The position numbers and the translations under genes were made by a program. 64,000 nt of DNA from Chelonoidis abingdonii (lineage: Eukaryota > Chordata > Testudines > Testudinidae): positions 26,634,108-26,698,107 of the forward strand of contig NC_133778.1 in assembly GCF_003597395.2 (NCBI RefSeq). Reading direction: 5' to 3'. The notes below the pieces were generated by a model. It worked only from the letters and a program-made list of their open reading frames with translations. It ran no database searches and was not told the origin of the DNA. This document shows, in pieces, positions 10,849 to 22,553 of the stretch. Position 1 is the stretch's first letter. The number at the start of each line of letters is the position of its first letter.

Positions 10849-12399
10849 GTGCAACTGAGCAGGCTCCAGCCACCATCTGTCTTCGGCCTCTTTGTTACTC
10901 TTCTGAGGCATAGATTGTGTCTGTTGCCTATTATAGGTAGCCGAGAACCACGCTGACCCCAAGACACTCCAATCTCTCAAGAACACTTTCCCCAGAACTC
11001 CGCCTTGTGGATACTTTGGGTTTTAGTTTGTCCCTTATACCCTACTGCTCAGAAGAAAGTAGGGGGAGAACTACAAATCAGGTGTGTTTGAGTCACAATA
11101 TGGCTTACACATCACCCTTGATCATCACATCTGTGCCTAAAGGGCTAGAGTTCACTTTTAAATGTAGAGAATATCTCCTTTGGATAGAATCTTTCAAAAC
11201 AAACATACAAAACTTGTCCCTTTTTATAATTATGACCACTGTAGCTACAAAACATAGACCTACTTCTGTTCTCATTTGTGAACTTTATTGTGCACCTACT
11301 GTAAAGAGCTGTTTCAAATACAAATAAATATCCTCCCCATATGGATATCCTGAATCTTTCACTTATAAGTGTAGCTATTTATTTCATCAAGATCTCTGAA
11401 TGAAGAGATGGATACAAAGAGAAGCACGCTGAAATGGAAAAAGTATTTGCCTTTACAATAACATCTCCTAACCACCTTTTTAGCAATACTAGCTGGGAAA
11501 TGGAAAAAGCAACAGCTTGAGAGGTACATTTTCAATCATCTTGAAATGCCCTTTTACCCTAGTAATTTGCTTCCAGACAGTGCACGCATTTCAAATGAAT
11601 AGTTTGCTAAAAAAAACAGAAGATGTTAAAAAGTGAAATGGACACATCATGTTCTAAAGACGTATGGGTGGGAGGGGAGGTCATTCAAATTATTTGTAAC
11701 AGGTCTAGAACTCTGATGATGATGATAATGACAACGAAATAATAGTAGGGAAGCTGACAAGCAACAGTTGACAAACTTTGACTGTGAAAGAGAGCTTTTA
11801 CAAGTCTCTTTCAGGGACAGCACTGCTCCATAAAGTCAATTATCACTGATATTAGGAATGTTTTCTGTGGACGGTCAGGATATGTAGTTAGTTGTAATAG
11901 GTGAACAGAAATAGCATCTACTGAAGCATTATGATCATGAGACCCGCTCTTATTAATAATGTGAATACGTGCACCGGGTGATGTGGTTGTTAGCATTCGG
12001 TTTGTACATGTACTCTTAATGTGACGTTTGAAAATGTTCTAAAATTTGAAAAACACGTCTTTCAGGATTGTATGGCAAAGTAGATTATACTTGATGAATA
12101 TCCCCTGCACAAGTCCATTTGCAGAACTAAGAGAAGAGAGCCATTTATTAAAATATAGCAAATCTAATTCTTTTGGGAAACACATTTTTGCTTTAAGTGG
12201 TATTTAGTGGGCATGTTACTGCATCGAGACCCTCTGGCAGAGAGAATCTCAGATGTGTGATTGCACTCATCTACTAAAATAAGCATCCCTGAACTACTTA
12301 CAAAGAGAAACTAAACTAAAACTATCCTCAGTATATCAGTTATATTATGGACTTTATAGAAAAAAGATTGATGGCTTCATACAGCATAGTGAGGAAAGA
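10849..12399. other. Unannotated AT-rich stretch
   Basis: 1.5 kb with no recognisable gene. A short (GAT)n tract lies at 11715-11731. Frames at 11007-11327 and 11811-11996 show no domain. Confidence 0.45.
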
Positions 12400-12490
12400 T
12401 CATCTTGTGATTAAGACTGAGGCTCAGGAGATCTGAGTTCAAGTCCATGCACTTCCATACCCTTTCTGTGCAACTTTGGGTGAGTCAATG
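12400..12490 (+). repeat. MIR/CORE-type SINE, tRNA head fragment
   Basis: GTGATTAAGACTGAGGCTC, GAGATCTGAGTTCAAGTCC (B-box-like) and TGTGCAACTTTGGGTGAGTC follow the order of a MIR-type SINE from tRNA head to core. The tail is not evident. The long minus-strand frame over this region is a shadow. Confidence 0.6.
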
Positions 12491-13011
12491 GGAGTCTTGG
12501 AGTGGTCCATATCCGTACCAATAGAATGCCTTCCATCTGAAAGTGTGTTTGGATTAAGTGGTCTCTAAGTAGAAATGGAACCAAAATCCTGGGTTCAAAA
12601 CAGGGAAGGACTTTTAAACAGGCCTTAAATGTTTTCCTTTTAAGAAAGGGAGAGAAGAGGAAGGTCTTTAATTTAAATCCAGTGGGCTGTTTGTCCCTTG
12701 TAGCATACAAAATAAGGAAGCAACAAACTATTAATATAATATAAAGCCTGAACAAGCTTACCCAAGTGAGGAAGGTGCAATGAAAGAGAATATTAAAATC
12801 TATCAGCATGGAAAAAGTTAGAGAATTCTAAAACCTGGCAGTTAAAGCATCAGGGGTTATAGTTTTCTGAAAAAAGAACTCAAGAAACAAGGATCTGTCA
12901 GTGTGTCCTCGCACGGGTTTACCAACTTCCAAAAACTGAGGGGAAATATTTAAAACAAAAAAGGAGGGAAACATTCAAAACAGCTTTGGTCTGCATGGTG
13001 TTCAGGTTTGT
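12491..13011. other. Unannotated stretch
   Basis: No recognised feature between the SINE fragment and the CR1 copy. Confidence 0.4.
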
Positions 13012-13705
13012 GAGTAAGAACTGTGAAACTGCCAGACTGGATCAGACACATGGTCAATCTAGTCCAATAGCCTGTCTGACAGTGGTCAGTACCCAATGCT
13101 TTAGAGCAGTGGTTCTCAACTAGGGGTACATGTGCCCCGGGGGTAACACAATGGCCATCCAGGGGATACATCAACTCATCTTGACATTTGCTTAGTTTTA
13201 CAACCAGCTACATAAGAAGCACTAGCAGAGTCAGTACAAACTGAAATTTCATACCGACAATGACTTGTTTATACCGCTCTCTATACTATACACTGAAATA
13301 CAAGTACAATGTTTATATTCCAATTTATTTTATAATTATATGGTAAAAATTAGAAAGTAAGCAATTTTCCAGTAATCATATGCTGTAACACTTTTATATT
13401 TTGATGTTTGATTTTGTAAGCAAGTAGTTTTTAAGTGAGGTGAAACTTGGGGGTACACAAGACAAATCAGACTCCTGAAAGGGGCACAGGAGTCTGGAAA
13501 AATTGAGAGTCACTGCTTTAGAGGAAGGTGTAAGATCTCTGCAGTAAAAGATGTCCTGCCACATTAGGTCTCATCCTGGTCTGTAATAATTAGAGATTGG
13601 CTTAAACCTTGAAGCACAAGGTTTAGTATCCATTTCAAAAATGTTGTCATTAATGACAACCCTGGATATTCTTCATTTTCGTCTAAATCCATATCATGAT
13701 TCTGT
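13012..13705 (-). mobile_element. Old CR1 LINE 3' end, split by a hAT MITE
   Basis: Reads, in reverse orientation, as a CR1 3' region. GTAAGAACTGTGAAACTGCC near 13014 corresponds to the CR1 terminal block; CTGGATCAGACACATGGTC, CTAGTCCAATAGCCTG and GACAGTGGTCAGTACCCAA follow. After the hAT insertion (13107-13515) it resumes GAAGGTGTAAG and AATAATTAGAGATTGGC...AAACCTTGAAGCACAAGG. Divergence from the CR1 copies at 16605 and 20595 suggests an older subfamily. Confidence 0.75.
13107..13515. mobile_element. hAT MITE (CAGTGGTTCTCAAC) inserted in CR1
   Basis: Termini CAGTGGTTCTCAACTAGGGG and AAATTGAGAGTCACTG are inverted repeats of the Charlie-like hAT style. It is flanked by a perfect 8-bp duplication CTTTAGAG (13099-13106 and 13516-13523). 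The body is AT-rich and 409 bp long overall, with the block GGGGGTACA near both ends. It interrupts the CR1 at 13012-13705, which fixes the order: CR1 first, hAT second. Confidence 0.93.
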
Positions 13706-15237
13706 AAGTTATACATGAAACTATGGACTCAGTTAAGGCTCATAATTTGGAGTTTTACCTGCATAGATGAGAGAGGAAGCAGGTATACACTCAAGAAGCA
13801 GGGACCGGAGATATGCGTATAAGAGTCAGGAGTAGATTTCATACCTGAGCATTGTGGGCAGAGACCTTGCCAGTAAACTCTAGGAAAAGTTTATTAGGTG
13901 CTCCCCTAGTGCCAACCTCCTGGCACTTGCTGGTGTGCAAGGAGCCAGGGTCACGGTCATGTACCCTAACCCACCAACACTGGCTCTCTTAGGGTGTTCA
14001 GCATGCAGGGAAAAGTGGCTTCCATATTGTGTCTCTTTCCTGGGCAGGGGCCTCTGGGGTTCCTGTGTCCCAGGGCTTGCTCTATACTCTGTTGTCTTCA
14101 CTCCTACATGCATTCTCACTGGGGAACTATAATGTCAGAGGGATATCCTGCTCCCCTTAATGTTGATGACAAAACTCCCATTGATTTGACTGTTGCAGGA
14201 GATGGCTCATATTTCACATGCTCACAAAGGCTAGTAATGGACATTCTGTTCTAGCAATACACCTGTAAACCTGGGGTGTGTACTCAAAGCCAGGTGTCTT
14301 ATAAGGGTAAAAGCAAAAAATACTCTATCTCACGGGATGAGCTCAGTTCTGCAATAGCTTCATCCTTGCCATGTTAAAGTTCTTGCTTTTAGAAGTATAC
14401 TGGGCAGCATAATCTTGCAAATGTTACAAACTGTTGTGTGGGGTCAGATCATTGTACCACTGCAGAAACTATTCTCAAATTTTATTGTTCAGGATACACA
14501 CTGCCTTGGATTAGCTCCAAGAATGCTTTGTTACAGAAAAATAAATATCTTTGAAGTTGTAAACGTGCAGAGACAAGATCGGTCATGACCTGAGTTGAAG
14601 ACAGATGATTTACAAAAAAAAATCACTGGAGACAATGGATGTAAAAGCTTTCAGCATACTCGCTAACTAATGAGTACAGTATAATCCTTGACTTCTACCT
14701 AATATTTATACCTGTTTGAAAACAAGCTTCCATTTCTTGTGATATTGTATGACAACGATTGAATTAACTGAATTCTTTTGCTGCCGAGGTAGTTTTAACC
14801 TCTTTGGGTTAAAAGAAGTGTTTTGCTACTTAGCTCACTTGTACATCTATAACTGTTCTCTCCAAAGCACTCTAGGTACTCTGTAGTCTGCATTTTTCTG
14901 CAGACAATGGCACTTTACCAACAAGATCTAAAATTTCGACCTAAAATGCATTCAGATGGGTGACTTTCCATGTATACAACTCTCAGAGAATTTATAGAAA
15001 AGTATAGTTGGACCATCCTGCAGAAATCAGTTGTATTATAGATCTGCTGTGGGATGATTCAAAACATCTGTAGAAATAGGCTCACAATTTAGCCCATTTG
15101 GAACTACCTTCTTCAACAGCCTCCCTAGCTTCAGCGGCACTGCTTATGAAAAAAAGGTATTAACCAGCATGAGTAAGCGGGCCCTATAATGTATTCCAGT
15201 TATTTAATCCACATTGTCAACCATTCAGTCTATCTAT
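13706..15237. other. Unannotated stretch
   Basis: No gene recognised. A fold-back fragment of the CATTGATTTGA type sits at 14145-14202. Short overlapping frames on both strands at 13880-14254 have no domain. Confidence 0.45.
14145..14202. repeat. Short fold-back repeat fragment
   Basis: ATCCTGCTCCCCTTAATGTT ... AAACTCCCATTGATTTGAC ... GCAGGAGAT: same architecture as 4091-4160 and 54289-54357. Confidence 0.5.
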
Positions 15238-15445
15238 TAGGGCTGACCAGAATTTTTTTTTCTGCAAAGTAAATAAATAAGTAAAAAGTGACATTTCACA
15301 GAAAATGAATAAATTGTTTTGCTGAAAAACAAAGCTTTCCATTTTTGGAGAATTTTTTTTCCGGTGAAAATGCAAAAAAGTTAACAGAAAGCAGACATTG
15401 TGTAAAACAGTTCAGTCAGAAAAAAATAATAATGTCCTACTGGAA
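15238..15445. mobile_element. Possible hAT (TAGAGCTGGTC family) fragment
   Basis: Starts TAGGGCTGACCAGAATTT, close to the TAGAGCTGACTGGGAAA terminus of 57985-58451, followed by AT-rich sequence with TTTTGGAGAATTTTTTTTCC. No partner terminus or target duplication seen. Confidence 0.35.
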
Positions 15446-16604
15446 AAATGAATTGTTGGAGAACTTTAAACAAGCATTCTATCTATATGCTATAACACAT
15501 GGAACTAAATTCACCTGTAGTGTAAGTATCAGAAAAGCTTCTCTGTTTAAACAACAACAAAAATCATATTGTAGCCTTCTGTCCAAACTTACATTGTTTA
15601 TTAAATGCATTGTTGCCCATTACACCCATGAGTGCTAAATTGTGTAGACCTAGCTGTTGGAAGTCAGATGCTATCTTAATCTCAAACTACCATTTATCAT
15701 CACAGTTATCCCATCTCAGGAGAGAATGGGAGGCAGCAGAATTTGTTGCCCTATGCAGCAGTACTGTCTGGCCAGTAAAATGCCATTAATTGTCTAGACT
15801 AGAAGGGAAATGGAATGGGTTTAGAGAGAAAATCAGAAGGAAATTGCATTGTTATGCTAAGAGCATTTTTGGTGAAGCATAGCTATGAGCCCCTACCACA
15901 GCTGCATACCCAGAGAATGCTATTCTGAATGTTTAAGATTTCCAGCAAAAGAGGCTATTCATTTACTTACTTTCTTTAATCTATCTCAGTGTTACCTATT
16001 ATTTCATTTGGGGGCCAGATCAATAAATAATTATCAAGAGAAAATCAAGCCAAAATGATTTATGGCTAACTTGCTATTGTTAGATGCAACGAGGTAATTT
16101 AAACCATATAAAATTTAAAAGGTCCACTCTGAATTTTTCAGTTAGCTGGAAGAAAAATACATCATCTGATCTGAAGCTGATATGTAAAAAGTCTTTGCAT
16201 CTTTGTCAACTAAGCCATAGAAATAGCTTTGTTCTTCTGTGTGTGTCCCATTTCATGTAGTTTTGCCCATCACCTGAAATCTAATCTGAAACCTAGATGC
16301 ATCCATGGCTTTACTCTTCAAATGCACTGATGTTGTGCTTCATACCTCTCAGCCAGATCAAAGCAGCATAGAAGACCATAAGAAGAATTCCCCAACATAA
16401 GGGATCCTTCAGTAGTGTAGATTCACTGGCTTGGGGACTTGGCAGGAAACGAATACTGTGAGGGATTCCCTATGTTCTAGAAATCCCCATCTTCCTGGGG
16501 TTACTGCAGAGGGCATAATTTATAGTAAGATTCTTGCTGCTATAATTCTAATTTATTCTTGGGGACAGCAGCCCCCAGTTTGGGTTCAAGTCACCTTTGC
16601 ACCC
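15446..16604. other. Unannotated AT-rich stretch
   Basis: Nothing recognisable. The part near 15960-16150 is unusually AT-rich with several AATTA/TAAT words but no repeat signature. Confidence 0.4.
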
Positions 16605-16731
16605 CATAAGAACAGCCATACTGGGTCAGACCAAAGGCCCATCTAGCCCAGTATCCTGTCTTCCAACAGTGGCCAATGCCAGGTGCCCCAGAGGGAATGA
16701 ACAGACCAGGCAATCATCAAATGATCCATCA
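16605..16731 (-). mobile_element. CR1 LINE 3' end, short copy
   Basis: CATAAGAACAGCCATACTGG followed by GTCAGACCAAAGGCCCATCT, CAGTGGCCAATGCCAGGTG and AGAGGGAATGAACAGACC is the reverse complement of the CR1 3' terminus, with the octamer end at 16605. About 127 bp, so severely 5' truncated. Confidence 0.88.
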
Positions 16732-19577
16732 TCTAATCCTCTGAATTACACTGTGTGCTCCTTGGCTGCAGCCATGGATATGGATCAATATTTTAAGCTT
16801 TGTGTGTTAATAATGATAGAAAATGTATTTTCCTCAGAGCACAATATTGTGAGAGAACCTATAGAACCAGTCAACATCAATTACCAAATGTGGATTATAT
16901 AAAGTTGACTTCTACAACTTCACCAGCATCTTATGGCATCTGGTATTTCATGGGCCCTTCCACTGCAGGAACTCTGCCCTATTCTTTTCTGGATTTGATA
17001 CAACAGATCTTGAGACTGGTTGCTTTGTTGCATAGGTCCAAATCTGGAGTATCGGACAGATTTGCACTGGTATAACTGAAAGCAGAATTTGCCCCTCTAT
17101 GGCAAGTCTTGTGTTAATAAAAATTCCAGGCATATACCAAACCATACGTAACTTAAATCTTTTAGCTTAGCTATTGTTAAGCCTTTTATACTATTATAAA
17201 CCAACATATTTATAGGCTATATGTAACTCTAGTTGAAAGAATGAGATGTGAAAGCCATTTCTTCCCACTTTCAAATATAACAAGAATGCCACAGGTTCCA
17301 TTCTACTGAAATAAATGGAATGATACGATCCATATAACATAATTTTAGAAGTGTAATACTCCCTGGTCTGTCAACTAGCATGAGAAGCAGGAAAGAAGTT
17401 ACAATGCACTCTCCCTAATTCCACTTGAAAAGATGCCACTTTAACTGAACGAGACAACAGTAAAAATGAAGAAGATAAGATAATTTTATCAGTTAAATGG
17501 GGGTAGTTCATGTGTACCTGAACAAAGTAACATAATTTAATCGCTGAGCAGTTTAATTTTCTAGTGAATTTTATCATGTGAAGTCAGTTCTAATAGCTGT
17601 TAAAAGTAGGGTACTGTTTGCTAAGAAGAGAACATTGTCTTGGTTGCTTATTAGGACACAAATTACAATAATGTAGAGGAGATTTTGGCAAAATTTGATA
17701 GGATTTTTCCCCAAAAATATACCCAATTCCTAACAGTAAATCTGTGGGAATTATCCAAGAGGTGGGAATCGCTCTATTCTTTCTGCGCCTACTCTGACAT
17801 TTCAGTACAAGATGGTATAAAGGCACAAGAGAAGTCAGTCAAAAATATTAAGGGACCAAATCCTCATCTCCAAGTAGACGAGCTGAGGAGTTGTGTAGAG
17901 ACTCAGTCTCATATATCTATAAAGTAGTGATGAAACCAGTCTACTACATACAGGCTGAGCTGTGCTCCTTTTCTGCTCTGCCCCCTCTACCCTTTCCATG
18001 TGGATTTGGCTAGGGCATTCCCATAGTGGTGCCCACCAGTCCCAGTGGATGCAGGAAGTGAAGTGGTTAACAATGCTATTTACATTGTGATGATTAGTTT
18101 CCAGAAATAGTGCCCACTGAAACAAATGGAAGACAGTCACACTTCTCCGTACACATTTTTGTGGATGATGGGGTATGGGTTGGGTACTTGTGCACCAGGG
18201 AGCACCACAACACTGGCCTGGATTTGAGCTAGAAACAAGCTAGGGAAGGGGAGCTGGATGTATTTTTAGGTGGATCTACACCCATCTGGGAGCACATCAG
18301 GAGACTTGCAGTGTCTCTGCCACTGCTCATCCCCCATATTCCAAATTCCACTGGATCTCCCCACCACCACCGAACCCCATTATTTGGGCAGTCTGAAAAG
18401 AATGTGGGATTTGGCCCTTAGTATTATAGTTTCAGTCAGTCTGATTTTAACTCAAGACAACTCCCGACATCTAACTTTCCAACGGTTATCTTCCCAATCA
18501 GAAGGACTAAATCTCTTGTTAATGAACATTAAGACTGGGAGGAACCCACACAAAGAAGCCCTTATGTATTCTGAATAGGCAGATCTTTCATGCCTCTGGA
18601 TATCTATTTCCCTGCTCATTAGACTGCTGGTTTTCTGTTACTATTGGGAGTTTTACCTTGCCATTTCAAGTGGCATATGTACAGGAGCAATGTAGAATAT
18701 GCCCCTAAATCACCAAGATATTCACAGTTATCTCATTAGCTGAATGTAACTTGTGATTTATATTAACTTTCAACATGAACACTGGCATTCTTATTTCTGG
18801 AATTAACTTTTGCATGGATGTCATCTCTCTTCTATACATTTTAAATTTCAACACGGGGAAAAAAATAAATGCCAGGAGATTTCATAGGGTTCCCTGGGTT
18901 AACAATTAAAGAAAAACTGAAGTGTGTTTATAAAAGATATTCAGATGACTACATCTAATTACGAAGAAGAGAAAATCACTAATTATTTTAAGATGGATGA
19001 AATATAATAAAAGTAATTATCAATCAGACATGACGTTGACATCTTGAGTCTCTGGAGGCAGCTTAGAAGTGAAAAAAGTTCTCCTTGATAGTAGCCGTTG
19101 GAAACTGGAGGGTTTGAAATGTAAGTTACATTGTGAAATCTGTGTGTGTCATGACTATTTGTAATGGTGGCTATATCAGCTGTTAAATCATCTATCGCTT
19201 AAACTATTCAAAATGGATCAAAATGTATTATTTATATATCTGAAAAAGTCTGCTGGTGCCTTGACAGACAAGTAAGAAGTCAAGGACTGTGCAGAGGAGA
19301 GCTGATCTAAATTCTCTGGCCAGATTTTGACCTCCCCAGTTCTACCCTTTTGTGCTCCAGACTTTCACAAAGGGGTTGATGAGCTGCCTTAATAGAGCAG
19401 CCAGGGCATGGGGTTAATCTCTTGTTGCCATAAAGCTTGTTCCACCCCTTCTATTTCTTCCAAAACCTCCAGATATGGGGCGAGGAGATGACATTAAGAC
19501 ACAAAGCCAGAATAATCTTTGACTGGTGGAGTGGTTCCTGAGGCTCAGATCCAGCATTGGAGGGGAATAGAAGGGTC
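16732..19577. other. Unannotated AT-rich stretch
   Basis: 2.8 kb with no gene or full repeat recognised. A fold-back fragment (CGGACAGATTTGCACTGGT ... AGAATTTGCCCC) lies at 17040-17098. TAAT-rich sequence at 18955-19025 could be regulatory or merely AT-rich. Confidence 0.4.
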
Positions 19578-20151
19578 TAAGGCTGTGTCTACACTGACAT
19601 ATCGCTGATTACTGGATCATATCCATGATCGCTTGTGCTCCCCATACCTACATTTGTAAGATCCTACATATGCTGTGCTGTACACACATATACCTGCATC
19701 CATGCTGCCTCTCTAAGCACATGAGGTTAGTGCTACCATTTCAGGGCTGGTATCCCACAGTTGCGCACATCACAGAGATATGTTTTAGCGGAGACATTTT
19801 TGTTGTGTGTTATTGGCACTGTTCCGTGCTTTCAAACAGTTGCTGATGGGCATTCCTGATCATGTGCCCCCTTACTTTTATTTCTTGAAAAACTGGGCTG
19901 AAAACATGGATCCATTGGATTCAAAATTCTTCCTGCTGCTCCTCATTGCGTGACACATTTATGTGGAGGAGTGGGTGCTTGACAAGGTGCTAGGTGGAAT
20001 TTGGGCAGTTTTTCCTGACTCATTGAAAACAGATAACCTTGAGGGGCAGAAATAATTCATTCATGTCAGCCTGGATAGATATGGTGAATGCTTATATTGC
20101 ACAGTCTGCCTTTGGGTGGACTGTTGCTATCTGGTTCCTGCGAACCAGCAT

Positions 20152-21335
20152 ATGTGGTGGGAACATGTTGTCTTGGAAACCTAGGATGATCATTAATGGC
20201 TTCAGAACTTCTGAATGAGGAAACAGACCTTCCAGGAACTGTGTGAGGAGCTTTCACCAAATCTCTAGCATCAGACTACCCAATTCAGAGAAATTACACT
20301 GGTTCAGAAGTGGGTTGTTATTGTCCTGTAGAAGCTGGCTACTCATGACATCCATCTAGCTAATCTGTTTTAAACCACTTTGGGGTTAGAAAGTCCACTG
20401 TTGGGGTCATGGTTATGCAGATTTATGAGGTGATTAACACTGTGGTTATCCTATAACTGGTTGGCATAAAAATGTTCCAGTAATAAGAGCTGATTTCCAG
20501 AGGCCGAGAATTCCAAATGGTTCAGGGTCCATCAACGGCACTCGTATCCCAGTTCTTTGCCTGCCACAAGGAACAAGTGTGTATGTGATCGCAGTGCACA
20601 GTCAACCTGTGGAACTTCTTACCTGAGGAGGTTGTGAAGGCTAGGACTATAACAGCGTTTAAAAGAGAACTGGATAAATTCATGGTGGTTAAGTCCATAA
20701 ATGGCTATTAGCCAGGATGGGTAAGGAATGGTGTCTCTAGCCTCTGTTTGTCAGAGGATGGAGATGGATGGCAGGAGAGAGATCACTTGATCATTGCCTG
20801 TTAGGTTCACTCCCTCTGGGGCACCTGGCATTGGCCACTGTCGGTAGACAGGATACTGGGCTAGATGGACCTTTGGTCTGACCCAGTATGGCCGTTCTTA
20901 TGTTCTTATGAACCAAAAAGGTTATTATTCCATCATTCTATAAGACTTGGTGGACCACAGAGGCAGATTCATGAATGCTAATGTAGGGAACACTGAAAAG
21001 TTCATGATGCTAGGATGCTGAGGAGATCAGGATTGTACTTAATTGGGGGGAGAAAGCGAGAGAAATTATATTCTCCTGTACAATGTGCCAACAATTATTT
21101 TGAAGGACCTGGTCCTGCCTGGGCTCATGAAATCATACTCAACCATCCATGGCCCTGGAAAAGGGAATTCAATTTCAAGCTAGGTAGGTCCAGAATGGTC
21201 ACGGAATATACATTTGGTAGGCTGAAGGCTCATTGGCCCTGCCTACAAACCCATCTGGATGCCAGCGTGGCAAACTCTATTCATATTATTGTCATCTGCT
21301 GTGCCCTGCACAACATTTGTGAAGGTAAAGGAGAG
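20152..21335 (+). pseudogene. PIF/Harbinger (HARBI1-like) transposase pseudogene
   Basis: In the living family this nuclear enzyme cuts and pastes the element with a DDE triad, helped by a Myb/SANT-like partner that I could not find here. Visible blocks in order: MWWEHVVLE (20152), FQELCEELSP and QTTQFR (about 20230-20290), KLATHD, a helix-turn-helix-like HFGVRKSTVG (about 20376-20405), GSINGTRIPV (20525), NQKGYYS (20911) with DHRGRF, KVHDARMLRRSGLY (20997), SRMVTEYTFGRLKAHW and CCALHNICE (to about 21330). The second D (21006-21008) and E (21204-21206) of the triad are kept. The first D, normally GAIDGT, is N (AAC, 20534-20536). The reading frame has in-frame stops at 20182, 20194, 20212, 20266 and 20329, several frameshifts, and a CR1 insertion at 20595-20910. 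It is therefore non-functional. Confidence 0.92.
20595..20910 (+). mobile_element. CR1 LINE 3' end inserted in the Harbinger transposase
   Basis: CAACCTGTGGAACTTCTTACC, TAACAGCGTTTAAAAGAGAAC, AATGGCTATTAGCCAGGATG, CTCCCTCTGGGGCACCTGGC and GGCTAGATGGACCTTTGGTC are CR1 3' blocks in forward order. It ends in two perfect octamers TTCTTATG (20895-20902 and 20903-20910), the CR1 terminal signature. The transposase text breaks at about 20594 and resumes with codons for NQKGYYS at 20911. The 5' boundary is accurate to a few bases. Confidence 0.92.
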
Positions 21336-21540
21336 TACCCAAGTGGGTTCAAGATAAATCTGGTTTGTAAACTCTGTACAGGCAGCCAGATCCTACACAC
21401 GTTCACACTGATCCTGTTTCCCAACAAGAAACGGAAATTAGGGATGCCATATGTGCATGCAACAGAGGGCAAAGGACAACATATTCATTGTGCTTGTACC
21501 AAGGGACATCTTCACATTTCTGAGCAGCTGCTGTAAATGC

Positions 21541-22391
21541 ACATGAAGGAAATTACCTGCATACTTATAGGATAGATAGTTTTAAAAGTATTTTGTTCCC
21601 ATTGATATGTTGCAGCTGAAGTTCATTATCCTTTCCTGTGTGTCACACTGTTCATATTATAGCCAATTACAGGGCACATACATTGTGTTAACAGGTTGGG
21701 GATGGGTTTCTGCTTGCAAGGGTTGCAGACATATTATGCATGCATTGTTCAGTGTGTTGTCCTCCTGGCTGACATCTCAATGTAAGCTGACTCTTCTATT
21801 GTGGTTCTTTTTTTTTTTAACATTAGGAGGGTTTCATGATGGCAACAGTTTCAGGCACCTTTACATATGACTTGTTTTTTTTATTTTGCATCTCCTTGAT
21901 CCCATTAACAACCGTGAGGGGAGCCACACTTCACGCAATTTACCCAAGGACAACTGGTTTTGCACTGAATGGGTAAAGGAGCTGTTTGCACTTCTTTTGT
22001 GAAATACGGGGTTCTACAGTACTTAACTGCATAGCACAATTCACTGATAACTGTAACCCCTAATTTTAGCCTTCTGAGAACTGTTTAGAGTTTGGGGTTT
22101 TCCCCATGGAGACAAATCCTGTCATTGTGTGCCTGCATAGCATTTGCCATAATTGCTTGACACAATTCATGTTTCCTTTGAAACCCCTGTCAACAGGAAT
22201 ACCAAAACGTTTGTAACATGTTTGAGGGATTGCAAGGGGAGGGAAGAAATGCAGCCATTGTGGTAATGTAGTGATTTAGAATTGTCAGCCCTGTCAAGCA
22301 CAATTCACAGCTTGTAGAGATCACTAATTCCTGGTGTGCTAGAAAGTGCTTAAGGTTGGGAGGTGAGGAGAGTGTGGCTTCAGGAGTATAT
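21541..22391. other. Unassigned stretch, possibly the 3' part of the Harbinger element
   Basis: No terminus or second Harbinger gene recognised. A T-rich run is present near 21808-21820. It could be 3' non-coding sequence of the transposon. Confidence 0.35.
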
Positions 22392-22553
22392 GGCTACTTC
22401 CACCTTTTCATGTTCTCTGTATGTATAAATATCTTCTTGCTGTATGTTCCAGTCTATGCATCTGATGAAGTGAGCTGTAGCCCAAGAAAGCTTATGCTCA
22501 AATAAATGTGTTTGTTAGTCTCTAAGGTGCCACAAGTACTCCTGTTCTTCTAG
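22392..22553 (+). repeat. Dispersed amniote repeat with GAAAGCTTATGCTCAAATAA block
   Basis: Blocks TTCATGTTCTCTGTATGTAT, GCATCTGATGAAGTGAGCTG, AAGAAAGCTTATGCTCAAAT and GTTAGTCTCTAAGGTGCCAC follow the order of an interspersed repeat abundant in turtles and crocodilians. The last block recurs at 39888-39957. Family class not asserted; it stops short of the usual GCGGATACAGACTAACAC end. Confidence 0.72.

Larger units (their letters stand above)
19581..21540 (+). mobile_element. Degraded PIF/Harbinger DNA transposon
   Basis: The left end GGCTGTGTCTACACT is directly preceded by TAA (19578-19580), as expected for a Harbinger terminus and target site. It shares its terminal style with the MITEs at 7453, 10481 and 60417. 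It carries a decayed DDE transposase at 20152-21335, interrupted by a CR1. I cannot find the matching right terminus: the stated end is the last sequence linked to the transposase, and the element may continue to about 22390. Confidence 0.78.

Noticed and set aside
12411..12809. 132-codon minus-strand frame, hydrophobic start
   Set aside because: It overlaps a MIR-type SINE fragment on the other strand; no recognisable domain or signal of selection.
21541..22391. Right terminus of the Harbinger element
   Set aside because: I searched by eye for a complement of GGCTGTGTCTACACT followed by TAA or TTA and found none.
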